This document shows, piece after piece, positions 50,059 through 58,541 of a stretch of 64,000 nt of DNA. The stretch's first letter is position 1. Each line of letters starts with the position of its first letter. A program made the translations under genes and the position numbers. The notes below the pieces were generated by a model, which was not told the origin of the DNA, made no database searches, and saw nothing but the letters and a program-made list of their open reading frames with translations. The DNA comes from Bacillota bacterium (GTDB lineage: Bacteria; Bacillota; Clostridia; Christensenellales; Aristaeellaceae), in the NCBI GenBank assembly GCA_023411375.1, contig JAEYOW010000010.1:124001-188000 (forward strand). Direction: 5' to 3'.

Positions 50059-51699
50059 TCAGCAGCCGATCAGCGCGCCGACATCCTCTTTCGCTGTACC
50101 GATTCCCGCGATGCCGAACCTTTCCACCAGCAGCTTGGCTACATTGGGTGACAGAAATCCCGGAAGCGTCGGCCCCAGATGGATGTTTTTCACGTCCAGG
50201 TACAGCAGCGCAAGCAGTACAATGACCGCCTTTTGCTCATACCAGGCGATGTTGTAGACGATGGGCAGTTCGTTGATATCCGCAAGCCCAAACACCACTT
50301 TTAGCTTGAGCGCGATCAGCGCAAGGGAGTACGAATCGTTGCACTGGCCCGCGTCCAGCACGCGCGGTACGCCGCCTATATCGCCCAGCGCAAGCTTGTT
50401 ATAGCGGTACTTGGCGCAGCCCGCGGTCAAAATCACCGTGTCGTCAGGCAGGGCTTTGGCAAACTCCGTGTAATAGTCCCTGGCTTTCGCCCGGCCGTCG
50501 CAGCCCGCCATAACCACGAATTTTCTGACCGCCCCGCTCTTCACCGCGTCCACAATTTTGTCCGCCAGCGCCAGCACCTGGTGGTGCGCAAAGCCTCCGA
50601 TGATCTCGCCCGTTTCGATTTCCTCCGGCGGCGGGCACTTTTTTGCCTGTTCAATCAGGTCCGAAAAATCCTTCTTCCCATCTTTACCGGCGGAGATGTG
50701 CATGCAGCCCGGGAAGCCGGCCGCACCCGTGGTATAAAGCCGGTTCCGATAGCTTTCCAGGGGAGGTACCAGGCAGTTGGTCGTCAGTAAAACCGGGCCG
50801 TTAAAGCTATCAAATTCCTCCCGCTGCTTCCACCAGGCATTGCCGTAGTTTCCCGCGAAATGGCCGTATTTTTTAAACGCCGGATAATAGTGAGCCGGCA
50901 ACATTTCCGAATGTGTATATACGTCCACGCCCGTCCCCTCGGTTTGCTCAAGCAACATTTCCAGATCGCGCAGGTCATGTCCTGATACGAGAATGCCGGG
51001 GCGGCCGCGCACGCCGATGGAAACCCTCGTGATTTCCGGATGTCCGTACGCGCCGGTATTGGCGCCGTCCAGCAGCGCCATCGCGTCCACGCCGTATTTT
51101 CCCGTCTCAAGCGTTAGCGCCACCAGCTTTTCCACCGTCAGTGAATCGTCAATGGTCGCGGCGAGCGCTTCAAGGAGAAACGCGTTTAGTTCCGGGCTTT
51201 CCTTCTCCAGCGCCCCGGCGTGCCGCATGTAGGCTGCCATACCCTTGAGCCCATATAAAATCAGCCCGCGCAAACTGCGGATATCCTCATCTCCGGTGGA
51301 AAGCACGCCCGTTTCCGAAGCCTTCGCAAGCATCTCCGCCCTGTCCACAGGTTTCCACAGCGCCGCGCCGGACAGTCCCGCCCGGCTTTTTAGCCGTGAA
51401 AGGAGCTTATTCTTTTCCTCCGTCGTCTTTAGTACGCGGGCCTCGATGGCTCCGCTGTCGAAATTTGCGTTGGTAATGGTAACAAACAGGTTCAGCGTTG
51501 CCAGACGGGAAACCTCATCCCCAACCTGTGTTCCCTCAGCGCGCAGGCGGCGCGCAACCTGCGCCATGCCGCATGTTATGTATACCAGCGCATCCTGCAG
51601 CGCGGCCACCTCCGGATTTTTACCGCAAACGCCCATAACCGTGCAACCCAAGTTCCGGGCCGTTTCCTGGCATTGATTGCAAAACATTTGCCTTTCCAT
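50059..51699 (-). CDS. hcp: Hybrid-cluster protein (hydroxylamine reductase)
   Basis: A 546-residue protein with N-terminal CNQC...C...C (Cys7, 10, 19, 25) for the cubane cluster, and later HSEM, GCAKYRYNKL, GQCNDSYS and PILGP-like LGPTLPGFLSPNV segments that ligate the hybrid Fe-S-O cluster. Hcp reduces nitric oxide or hydroxylamine under anaerobic conditions. The spacing of N-terminal cysteines is the class I/II anaerobe form. GGAGGGG is eight bases from the ATG. A ferredoxin gene precedes it by 13 bases, the probable electron donor. Confidence 0.95.
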   Translation of the reverse strand: MERQMFCNQCQETARNLGCTVMGVCGKNPEVAALQDALVYITCGMAQVARRLRAEGTQVGDEVSRLATLNLFVTITNANFDSGAIEARVLKTTEEKNKLLSRLKSRAGLSGAALWKPVDRAEMLAKASETGVLSTGDEDIRSLRGLILYGLKGMAAYMRHAGALEKESPELNAFLLEALAATIDDSLTVEKLVALTLETGKYGVDAMALLDGANTGAYGHPEITRVSIGVRGRPGILVSGHDLRDLEMLLEQTEGTGVDVYTHSEMLPAHYYPAFKKYGHFAGNYGNAWWKQREEFDSFNGPVLLTTNCLVPPLESYRNRLYTTGAAGFPGCMHISAGKDGKKDFSDLIEQAKKCPPPEEIETGEIIGGFAHHQVLALADKIVDAVKSGAVRKFVVMAGCDGRAKARDYYTEFAKALPDDTVILTAGCAKYRYNKLALGDIGGVPRVLDAGQCNDSYSLALIALKLKVVFGLADINELPIVYNIAWYEQKAVIVLLALLYLDVKNIHLGPTLPGFLSPNVAKLLVERFGIAGIGTAKEDVGALIGC

Positions 51700-51711
51700 C
51701 CCCAGCCCCTC

Positions 51712-51900
51712 CTATTCCTCCAGATGAATCACATTCACGGGACAGCCCTCCGCCGCCTCGCGGGCCGCCGCTTCATCCTTAGAAGCAATGCCGCCCAGGA
51801 CCTCCGCAAGCCCGTCGTCCGCCATGCAAAACACCGCCGGGCAGGTCTTTTCGCACAATCCGCACCCAATGCAACCGCTTCTGTCGATGTCCGCCTTCAT
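51712..51900 (-). CDS. Small ferredoxin (4Fe-4S)
   Basis: A 62-residue protein with CIGCGLCEKTCP near the N-terminus and a single later Cys in EGCPVNVI, giving one [4Fe-4S] cluster of the Clostridium-derived monocluster type. An AAGGAGG site serves the ATG. It precedes hcp by 13 bases and likely passes electrons to it. No hcr-type reductase is nearby. Confidence 0.92.
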   Translation of the reverse strand: MKADIDRSGCIGCGLCEKTCPAVFCMADDGLAEVLGGIASKDEAAAREAAEGCPVNVIHLEE

Positions 51901-52327
51901 ACCTCAAGCCCTCCTTACATAACTGTCCCAAACAAATAAAGAAATGGTATGGAACGCCGTCCGGGAATAGAAGCGCGCGAATTTCTCCCTGACGCGCTTC
52001 GCCCGCGGCCGTCTGCGACGTTCCCCTCCGGCCTGTTTCCGGCCTCGGGATGATCATAGCAGATTGCCGCGGGTATGTATGTTGGAATTGCAACAAAACA
52101 TCAAAATGAAATGTCTTTCTTTTTTCGGTAAGGAATTTATCCTTTCCCTCCTCGCACCGCCCAGTCCTTACAAATCATCATCTTCTTCGTTTAAAACCAG
52201 ACGCCCTGTGCATACTGTCTAAACCTTCCGGCAGGATTTTGCTCGCGCGGGATGGAATCTACCCATTGAAGGTCGCAATTTAACGGATTTTGGCTTCAAT
52301 CCCAACCAGCTTTAAGGAGGAATTCAT
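51901..52327. other. Intergenic region between ferredoxin-hcp and the UbiB pair
   Basis: About 427 bases without a gene. On the minus strand an extended -10, TGCTATGAT (box 52053-52058), could start the ferredoxin-hcp transcript; no good -35 is at the proper distance. The plus side holds AT-rich sequence and the AAGGAGG site of the next gene. No repeat or RNA was recognised. Confidence 0.45.
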
Positions 52328-52654
52328 ATGTCCAGTTTAAACGATGATTTGCGCAAGCTCGCCATGGCGGGCATCGGCGCGGCTAGCCTGGCCGCCGAAA
52401 AGGCAGGCGAGGCGGTGGAGTCGCTTTCCAAACGCGGCGAGGGCGTCGTCGCTCAGGGGCGCGAAATGGGCGGGCAACTCAAGCATGATTTGAAGGAAAC
52501 CATCCGCGAAAGCGTGACCGTCGTCAACACTGTTCCTGATTTGGACGGCGTTCTCGGCGCGCTGGATACGTTCACGCCCCAGCAGCGCGCGGCCGTTGAG
52601 AAAAAGCTTCAAACGCTTCGGGAGCAGGCGGATGATCGCGCCGACGACGAATAA
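52328..52654 (+). CDS. Small helical protein upstream of UbiB-family kinase
   Basis: A 108-residue protein predicted to be nearly all helical: an N-terminal hydrophobic-faced helix (KLAMAGIGAASLAAEKAGEAVESL), a linker, and a C-terminal charged helix ending DDRADDE. The pattern resembles phasin-like amphipathic proteins. AAGGAGG precedes the ATG. Its end overlaps the UbiB-family gene by 23 bases, so the two are translationally linked. A partner or regulatory role is inferred from this. Confidence 0.75.
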   Translation: MSSLNDDLRKLAMAGIGAASLAAEKAGEAVESLSKRGEGVVAQGREMGGQLKHDLKETIRESVTVVNTVPDLDGVLGALDTFTPQQRAAVEKKLQTLREQADDRADDE

Positions 52655-54221
52655 CGCCTCACCCAAGCCCGGCAAGGGCCGGCTCAGGGAAATCCTCGCC
52701 GTGCTTTCCAGGCATAACGTCATCGCGGGCGTCACGCCCGAAAAGCTGTGCCTGATTTTAGAGGACCTTGGGCCGACCTTTGTTAAGCTTGGGCAAATTA
52801 TGTCCATGCGCCCAGACATGCTTCCCGGCGCCTACTGCGAGGAGCTGCAAAAGCTGCGCACGAAGGCGGCGCCCATGCCCATGGACGAGGTGCGGCGGGT
52901 AGTGGAGCGCGGGCTGGGCATGCCGCTTGCCGCGGCGTTCGCCCATTTCGACACCCGCCCCCTGGGCAGCGCCAGCATCGCGCAGGTGCATCGCGCGCGC
53001 CTCCACGACGGCGCGGAGGTTGTTGTCAAGGTTCAGCGCGAAGGCATCCACGACGTAATGCAGAGCGATATCGCCCTTTTGCGCAAGGCGGCCGGCCTTC
53101 TAAAGCTCACCCCCACAGGCGGAACCATCGATCTGAACATGGTGCTGGACGAAATGTGGGTCGTCTCACAGGAGGAGATCAACTTCGCCACCGAGGCCAA
53201 AAACGCCGAGGAGTTTGCCCGGTTGAACCGGGACGTGGCCTATGTTGCCTGCCCCGCGATTTACCGCGCCTATTCCACCCATCAGGTATTGGTGATGGAA
53301 TATGTGGACGGCCTCTCTATCGACGACCGGGAGGGCCTCTCCTCTCTTGGGTACGACGTCGGGGAGATCGGTCAAAAGCTGTGTCAAAGCTATATGAAGC
53401 AGGTATTGGACGACGGTTTTTTCCACGCCGACCCACACCCGGGCAACCTGCGCGTCCGCGACGGCCGGATTGTGTGGCTGGATTTGGGCATGATGGGCCG
53501 CCTCTCCGCGCGCGACCAGGCTTGTTTTGACAAGGCCCTGCGCGCCTTTGCACGGCATGACACCGGCGGTCTGACCGACGCGGTGCTCGCCCTGGGCGTA
53601 TGCCGCGGCGCGGTGGATCGAGAGGCGCTCTACACTGATGTGGACGACCTGCTGGCGGAATATGGACAAATGGATATCGGTGAAATGGATTTGGGCAGGA
53701 TGCTTCAGCAGGTGCTTGAGCTGGCCCGAAAGCACAAAATTTCCATGCCCTCGGGTGTGACGATGCTCGCCCGGGGCCTGTGCACCCTTCAGGGACTGAT
53801 TGCGGATATCAGCCCGGAGACCAGTCTGATCGGCGTTGTTTCGCAGCGCTTTGCGTACGCGGCCTGGCGGGATATCGACTGGAAGCAGCTTCTGCGCCGC
53901 GACGCGGAAGCGCTGTATGAATCCGCCCAGAAATCGCTCAACATCCCCGCCCTGTTGTCCGATACGCTTCGTCTGGCACAGAAAGGGCAGCTCAAGCTGC
54001 TGACGGAGGCGCGTTCATCCCGCGAAAGCGAACAGTTTCAGGCTTCTCAGGCTCGTCGTATGCGCCTTTGCCTGCTTTGCTGCGCGGCCTTCGTCGGTTC
54101 CTCGCTGATGGCGCTCGCGCCCTCGGGTCCCCGGCTATGGGGCCTTCCCCTGCCCGCGCTGGCCGGCTTCGGCATTTGCGCAGCGCTGGGCTTCACGCTG
54201 TGGCTTGCGCGAAAAAAATAA
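52632..54221 (+). CDS. ABC1/UbiB-family atypical kinase
   Basis: A 529-residue protein. The family's KxGQ region is FVKLGQIMSMRPDMLP near residue 55-70; VVKVQREGI gives the ATP-binding lysine, and DGFFHADPHPGNLRV the HADPHPGN catalytic loop with LDLGMMGRL as its metal-binding DLG. Two C-terminal hydrophobic segments (about 475-525) anchor it in the membrane. UbiB proteins support isoprenoid-quinone or lipid metabolism through an uncertain ATPase activity. ATG 52632 lies in the previous gene. Confidence 0.92.
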   Translation: MIAPTTNNASPKPGKGRLREILAVLSRHNVIAGVTPEKLCLILEDLGPTFVKLGQIMSMRPDMLPGAYCEELQKLRTKAAPMPMDEVRRVVERGLGMPLAAAFAHFDTRPLGSASIAQVHRARLHDGAEVVVKVQREGIHDVMQSDIALLRKAAGLLKLTPTGGTIDLNMVLDEMWVVSQEEINFATEAKNAEEFARLNRDVAYVACPAIYRAYSTHQVLVMEYVDGLSIDDREGLSSLGYDVGEIGQKLCQSYMKQVLDDGFFHADPHPGNLRVRDGRIVWLDLGMMGRLSARDQACFDKALRAFARHDTGGLTDAVLALGVCRGAVDREALYTDVDDLLAEYGQMDIGEMDLGRMLQQVLELARKHKISMPSGVTMLARGLCTLQGLIADISPETSLIGVVSQRFAYAAWRDIDWKQLLRRDAEALYESAQKSLNIPALLSDTLRLAQKGQLKLLTEARSSRESEQFQASQARRMRLCLLCCAAFVGSSLMALAPSGPRLWGLPLPALAGFGICAALGFTLWLARKK

Positions 54222-54382
54222 TAGCAACACAGCAAAAAACCCGCCATTCTAACTCTGCGCCGTTTCATATAAAGGGCCGGCGCCTCATGGCAAGCCACCG
54301 TTTGGTCATGTCTTACCCGCGCGCGAACGGTAACAGGGATAAAGCCGCGGCAACCGGCAAACGTTTCCCCCTCCCCCGCCCC

Positions 54383-54402
54383 TTCAGAATTTTTCAGAAT
54401 TT
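54383..54402 (+). promoter_or_regulatory. Direct-repeat operator upstream of the two-component genes
   Basis: TTCAGAATTT occurs twice, at 54383 and 54393, exactly ten bases apart (one helical turn). It lies directly upstream of the -35 position of the promoter whose -10 is TATAAT at 54432. Such spacing is typical of OmpR-class regulator binding. Confidence 0.6.
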
Positions 54403-54408
54403 TACGCC

Positions 54409-54437
54409 ATCCTTCCATCCCTAAACAATGCTATAAT
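54409..54437 (+). promoter_or_regulatory. Promoter of the two-component operon with weak -35
   Basis: A consensus TATAAT (54432-54437) is preceded by ATCCTT at the -35 position (54409-54414). The poor -35 next to tandem operator sites suggests activation. Confidence 0.55.
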
Positions 54438-54482
54438 AGGCATGTCACGCGCCGCCGGCGCCGTACGAAAGGAAGGATCGCC

Positions 54483-55178
54483 ATGGACAAAACCCGGATC
54501 ATGGTCGTGGACGACGACGGAGAAATCCGGCAGCTGCTCAAAACCCTGCTGGAAAGCGAGGGACACGAGGTGCTGCCGGCCCCGGGCGGCGCGGAGGCGC
54601 TTCAGATGGTGGATGACGACGTGGATCTGATCATTCTGGATGTGATGATGCCGGGCATGTCCGGCTACAGCGCCTGTTCGGAGCTTCGGAAAATCACCAA
54701 CGCGCCCATCCTGTTTTTAACCGCAAAAGGGCTGGACTCGGATTTGACCATGGGCTATTCCTGCGGCGGCGACGATTACCTCACCAAGCCCTTTTCCTGC
54801 GCGGAGCTTCTGGCGCGGGTCAAGGGCCTTTTGCGCCGCTACCACATATACCGGGGCAAGGAGAGCGCCGCGCCGGACAAATATCTCTCCTCCGGCGGCC
54901 TTGAGGTAAACGCGGAGTTTAACGAGGCGTTCAAATGCGGCCGGGAGCTTAACCTGACGGAGCTTGAATACCAGATTTTGCGCCTTCTTCTGAGCCACCG
55001 GGGCAAGGTGCTCTCCGCGCAAATGCTATACGAAACCGTATGGAACGAGCCGTATTTCTCCATCAGCGCCAACACGGTCATGGTGCATATCCGAAAGCTG
55101 CGCGCCAAAATCGAGGACGACCCTCAGCGGCCCGCCATTATCAAAACCGTATGGGGAAAGGGGTATCGCGTTGAGTAA
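54483..55178 (+). CDS. OmpR-family response regulator
   Basis: A 231-residue protein. The receiver has acidic residues VVDDD (10-12), phospho-acceptor Asp53 in LIILDVMMPGMSGY and Lys102 in YLTKPF. The winged-helix effector follows (about 135-230) with LNLTELEYQILRLLLSHRGKVLS and the usual C-terminal VWGKGYRVE. It overlaps the kinase gene start. AAGGAAGGATC precedes the ATG. A TTCAGA direct repeat upstream and another before the downstream peptide gene are its likely binding sites. Confidence 0.94.
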   Translation: MDKTRIMVVDDDGEIRQLLKTLLESEGHEVLPAPGGAEALQMVDDDVDLIILDVMMPGMSGYSACSELRKITNAPILFLTAKGLDSDLTMGYSCGGDDYLTKPFSCAELLARVKGLLRRYHIYRGKESAAPDKYLSSGGLEVNAEFNEAFKCGRELNLTELEYQILRLLLSHRGKVLSAQMLYETVWNEPYFSISANTVMVHIRKLRAKIEDDPQRPAIIKTVWGKGYRVE

Positions 55179-56433
55179 GCAGCAGTTTGCGCTCAAGCGC
55201 TCGCGGCTTGGCTTGCGCATGATCGGGATGATTCTCCTGTCCGTCGCGCTGGCGGTCGGGGTAGGCTTCGGCGTCAACGCGCTTGGAAACGCGGCGGTCA
55301 ATTCCGCCACGTTTAACACGCTTTTTGAGGATGACGCCATTGAGCAGATGCTCAAAACCTTTCAGGAATATGTGGATCTCAATAACATTCACTCCACTGA
55401 TTACCTTCAGGTCAAAATCTGGATGACCAAAAATACCGGCGTCAGCTTTCTCTATGATGCGGCTGCCGGGGACGAAGGCGAATACAGCATCCGCTTTGCA
55501 GATAAAACTGTCGGCGTCATCCCCTACCTCACCAACACAAAATACAGCGGCGTAATTTTACTCGCGTCCTTCATTGTGGCGGCGCTTTGCTTCCTGCTGG
55601 TTCTTCTACCCTTCGTCCGCCGCGTCATCTCGGATATCAAGCGCCTGTCCCACGATATGGAGGCCCTCACGGGCGGCGACCTTCAGCACCCCGTCAGCCT
55701 CCGCCGCAGGGACGAGCTGGGCGAGCTCGCAAAGGACATCGACGATATGCGCCGCTCCGTCATCTACCGCATGGCGCGTGAGGCCGAGGCCGTCAAGGCC
55801 AATCAGGATTTAATTACCGCGCTGTCCCATGATCTGCGCACCCCGCTGACAAAACAGATGGGTTATCTGGAACTGGCCATTCAGGGAAAGTGCGGCGACG
55901 AGGCCGCGTTAAAAGACTGTCTGGAAAAGGCATACCGCGCATCCGGGCAGCTTCAGTCGCTCTCCAACGAGCTGTTTTCCTACTTTCTGGCCTTTGGCGG
56001 CGGCGAACAGCGCCAGCTCATGCTGGAGGAGGTGGACGGCCAGCTGTTGGTTGCCCAGCTGCTGGAGGAGCAGAGCGCCTATCTGCGCGGCCAGGGTTTC
56101 ACGGTGGAGAACCAGCCGGTGGAAAAGCCCTTCTCGCTGCGGCTGAACTTGCCCTGGCTGGCAAGAATTGTCGACAACATGACCTCCAACATCATAAAAT
56201 ACGCGGATGCGGCCGAGCCGGTACGGCTGTATTGCGTGCTCAACCGCGAACGTGTCTTTGTCCATTTTGAAAACGCCGTCCGCATGGATGTGGAGCGGCG
56301 CGAGGGCACCAATATCGGCGTGCGCTCCGCGCGTAAGCTCGCGCAGGACATGGGCGGCGACCTGTGCACCGAAAGCGCGGGCGCCCGGTATTTTGCTATT
56401 TTGGAGCTTCCCGCTTCCACCGGGCAGAATTAA
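55171..56433 (+). CDS. Membrane sensor histidine kinase
   Basis: A 420-residue kinase starting at a TTG that overlaps the response regulator by eight bases, with AAAGGGG upstream. TM1 (about 15-38) and TM2 (about 125-148) flank an external loop of about 85 residues. HAMP (about 148-205) precedes the phospho-acceptor His220 in ALSHDLRTPLTKQMGYLE. The ATPase has N box MTSNIIKYAD and NIGVRSARKLAQDMGGDL. The loop is too small for a known sensor domain; membrane state or a small peptide are possible signals. Confidence 0.92.
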   Translation: MSKQQFALKRSRLGLRMIGMILLSVALAVGVGFGVNALGNAAVNSATFNTLFEDDAIEQMLKTFQEYVDLNNIHSTDYLQVKIWMTKNTGVSFLYDAAAGDEGEYSIRFADKTVGVIPYLTNTKYSGVILLASFIVAALCFLLVLLPFVRRVISDIKRLSHDMEALTGGDLQHPVSLRRRDELGELAKDIDDMRRSVIYRMAREAEAVKANQDLITALSHDLRTPLTKQMGYLELAIQGKCGDEAALKDCLEKAYRASGQLQSLSNELFSYFLAFGGGEQRQLMLEEVDGQLLVAQLLEEQSAYLRGQGFTVENQPVEKPFSLRLNLPWLARIVDNMTSNIIKYADAAEPVRLYCVLNRERVFVHFENAVRMDVERREGTNIGVRSARKLAQDMGGDLCTESAGARYFAILELPASTGQN

Positions 56434-56439
56434 GAACTC

Positions 56440-56483
56440 TTCAGATATTTGGAAACCTTCTTTTCAGATTTTTCCTGTATGAT
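56440..56483 (+). promoter_or_regulatory. Promoter with TTCAGAT sites before the microprotein gene
   Basis: TTCAGATATTT at 56440 and TTCAGATTTTT at 56463 lie upstream of TATGAT (56478-56483). The first site is 38 bases from the -10, as the second copy is 39 bases from the -10 of the regulator's own promoter. No -35 consensus is seen. Confidence 0.5.
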
Positions 56484-56554
56484 GAATCATGTCCACAGGA
56501 AAACGGCCGAACGGCCGCCATCCGGACCAGCATCGACGTAAGGAGGAAATCCAG

Positions 56555-56611
56555 ATGAAGAATTTCTTTACCCGGGTGAAGGACTGGTTCAGCAACCTGT
56601 TTAACAAGTAA
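56555..56611 (+). CDS. 18-residue amphipathic microprotein (MKNFFTRVKDWFSNLFNK)
   Basis: An ATG eight bases from a perfect AAGGAGG starts an 18-codon frame ending TAA. On a helical wheel Phe, Trp, Leu and Val line one face and Lys, Arg, Asp and Asn the other, with net positive charge. This resembles phenol-soluble-modulin-like or small membrane-surface peptides. It lies between the sensor kinase and a membrane-protein gene, and may be controlled by the response regulator. No known family is recognised; translation is very likely given the site. Confidence 0.65.
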   Translation: MKNFFTRVKDWFSNLFNK

Positions 56612-56636
56612 GAACAACCTGAAAGGAGGCGGCGGT

Positions 56637-57272
56637 ATGGTCGCATACGATGGCCGCAGACCCGTTCAACAGCGCCTGTACGGCTGGCTTGCCAGGGAGC
56701 CGCGCAACTTCGCGCGCTCGCAGCGGAGGAGCTGCTTCCTGTTCCTGCTCGCGGCGGCATACGCCGCCGCGGCCGGGCAAGGCCTGTTTTCGCCCGTACC
56801 CGAAGCGTGGGGCGCGGCGCTGCTGCTTTTGGGCATGGCATTGCTGGCCCGCTGGGCGCTGGGCGCGTGGGTATTGTACGCCACGCGCAACGAAATGCCC
56901 CTTCCCACTGAAAACCGTAGGCTAAGCGTGCTGATTGGGTTGCGCTCCTCTCTGCTTTTGCTGCTTGTGGGCGCATATCTGTACGGCGGCGCGCTATCCT
57001 CCCTGATCGCCCTGACCGCCTGCGTCGCCCTGGCGTGCGGCTTTGCGCGCAGCGCATACCTCTATGGCTTTTACAGGCGCGATGTGCGCCGCATGACCCC
57101 CTGGCGGATTGCTCAAGTCCTTTTTTCGCTGGCGGGCCTCGCCGCCTGCGCGGCGGCGGTATGGGCCGTCTCCCGCCAAAGCCCGTGGCTGTTCGTGGCG
57201 CTGCTTTTTGCCTCGCAGGCCGTTAACTGCCTGTGCCACGCTGCGCCGGAGGGCAACCAGGCTCCGCGCTGA
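56637..57272 (+). CDS. Four- to five-TM membrane protein downstream of the microprotein
   Basis: A 211-residue protein with hydrophobic segments at about 32-52, 55-80, 95-135 and 160-195, and a cytosolic Arg-rich N-terminus. The ATG follows AAAGGAGG, 25 bases after the microprotein stop. It closes the transcript before a strong terminator. The family is not recognised. It could export, receive or protect against the adjacent peptide. Confidence 0.7.
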   Translation: MVAYDGRRPVQQRLYGWLAREPRNFARSQRRSCFLFLLAAAYAAAAGQGLFSPVPEAWGAALLLLGMALLARWALGAWVLYATRNEMPLPTENRRLSVLIGLRSSLLLLLVGAYLYGGALSSLIALTACVALACGFARSAYLYGFYRRDVRRMTPWRIAQVLFSLAGLAACAAAVWAVSRQSPWLFVALLFASQAVNCLCHAAPEGNQAPR

Positions 57273-57314
57273 TAACGCGCAAGTCCGCGGAGCCTGTAAA
57301 TATATATCACACGA

Positions 57315-57348
57315 AGCCGCCGCGATTATTTGCGGCGGCTCTGTTTTT
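57315..57348 (+). terminator. Terminator after the two-component/microprotein region
   Basis: AGCCGCCGC (57315-57323) pairs with GCGGCGGCT (57332-57340) across an eight-base loop, followed by CTGTTTTTG. Confidence 0.88.
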
Positions 57349-57365
57349 GGCCGCGCCTTTGTTTC

Positions 57366-58319
57366 TTATCCTTGTATCCGCTCAATTCCGTCCACGTCCC
57401 CGTCGATCATGGCCTTGAGCGTCATGGCGTATTGGGTGGGCGGCATGCCCTCCATCTGCCTGAAGCAGGAGGAAAAGTGGTGCACCGAGCTGAAACCAAG
57501 CGCCTCCGCGATTTCGGAAATGGTCATCTCCCGCCGGCGGATATAATATTTGGCTTTGGAAATGCGTAAAAACCGGAAGTACTCCATCACCGTCTTGCCC
57601 ATCGTTCTGCCAAAAAGCCGTTGAAGCTGCGCCTCGCTTAGCCCAACATGCATGCATACGTCCCGCATGCGGCAGCGCTGGTGCACGTGCTCCTCCAAAA
57701 AAGCCACAGCCCTGTCCACATAGCCGTCGCCTCTCAGCGTCCGGCTTCTTGTCTGCTCGTTTTGCAGTTTTTTAAGCGCCTCGCGGCGCAGCTGTAAAAG
57801 CAAAAGCTCCAGCGTCAGCCTGATTTTTTGCAGACAATCGCCCTGCGCGTCCTCTTTTAAACGAATCTGGTCAAAACAGATCTTATCCAGCGGATAGCTG
57901 AAGTTTCTGCGGGCCTCGCGCAGAATTTCACCGATCAGCTGCTGGATATACTCATAGCTCACAAAGCGGTTCTTTTGGAAGAAGCACCGCATGTCCTCGC
58001 TGTCGGAGGCGAATGATATGATGAACATATTATAGGGACGGTCGCCCCGCACAAAAAACTCATGGTATTCGTCCGGCCTGATGATCAGCAGCTCCCCCTT
58101 TTCAAGCACGAAGGATTCATCGTCCAGCTCGGCGTATACCTCCATCCGTCCATCGTCCATATAAATCATTTCCCAAAAGTCATGCAGTTCGCCCGGCGTC
58201 GGGTAGTCCTTTTCATTAACAAAAAAATGCACGGTATACAGCTTGCTGACGCTGATCAAATCCCCCACCGCCCTGCCGATATGCGGATACCGGAACCGCT
58301 CCTTCGCTTCGTTTTTCAT
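57366..58319 (-). CDS. AraC-family transcriptional regulator
   Basis: A 317-residue protein. The N-terminal cupin-type sensor (about 20-130; GELLIIRPDEYHEFFVRGD) precedes an AraC double HTH at about 215-310 with DRAVAFLEEHVHQRCRMRDVC, LSEAQLQRLFGRTMGKTVMEYFRFLRISKAKYYI and IAEALGFSSVHHFSSCFRQMEGMPPTQY. GAGGAAA lies nine bases before the ATG; a GTG five codons earlier is possible. It is divergent from a sugar-type ABC operon and probably activates it when a substrate binds the cupin. Confidence 0.93.
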   Translation of the reverse strand: MKNEAKERFRYPHIGRAVGDLISVSKLYTVHFFVNEKDYPTPGELHDFWEMIYMDDGRMEVYAELDDESFVLEKGELLIIRPDEYHEFFVRGDRPYNMFIISFASDSEDMRCFFQKNRFVSYEYIQQLIGEILREARRNFSYPLDKICFDQIRLKEDAQGDCLQKIRLTLELLLLQLRREALKKLQNEQTRSRTLRGDGYVDRAVAFLEEHVHQRCRMRDVCMHVGLSEAQLQRLFGRTMGKTVMEYFRFLRISKAKYYIRRREMTISEIAEALGFSSVHHFSSCFRQMEGMPPTQYAMTLKAMIDGDVDGIERIQG

Positions 58320-58460
58320 TTGCTTTTTCCTCACCGTCCGGCCGAACGCCTCAGTTCTATTTTGTACAATTATTCTCCCTATTTACAAAAAACGCAACTG
58401 ATCGGCAGTCAAAAACCGCGACCATGAGCGTTTTTTGTAAATTAATCAGGCTTTCGCACA

Positions 58461-58489
58461 AAGACAGCTCAAGATGAAAATGCTATACT
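58461..58489 (+). promoter_or_regulatory. Extended -10 promoter of the ABC/UroD operon
   Basis: TGC precedes TATACT (58484-58489), an extended -10; AAGACA (58461-58466) is a poor -35 at 17 bases. The weak -35 fits AraC activation. Confidence 0.6.
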
Positions 58490-58499
58490 GATTTCACTA

Positions 58500-58517
58500 C
58501 AAAGCGTTTAAGCTTTG
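58500..58517 (+). promoter_or_regulatory. Palindromic operator CAAAGC-N6-GCTTTG near the transcript start
   Basis: CAAAGC (58500-58505) and GCTTTG (58512-58517) form an inverted repeat centred 20 bases after the -10 box, where a repressor would block initiation or early elongation. The AraC protein would more often bind upstream direct repeats, so a second regulator such as a LacI or CcpA-like protein may bind here. Confidence 0.5.
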
Positions 58518-58541
58518 AAAACAGAACAGGGAGGTACAGGT

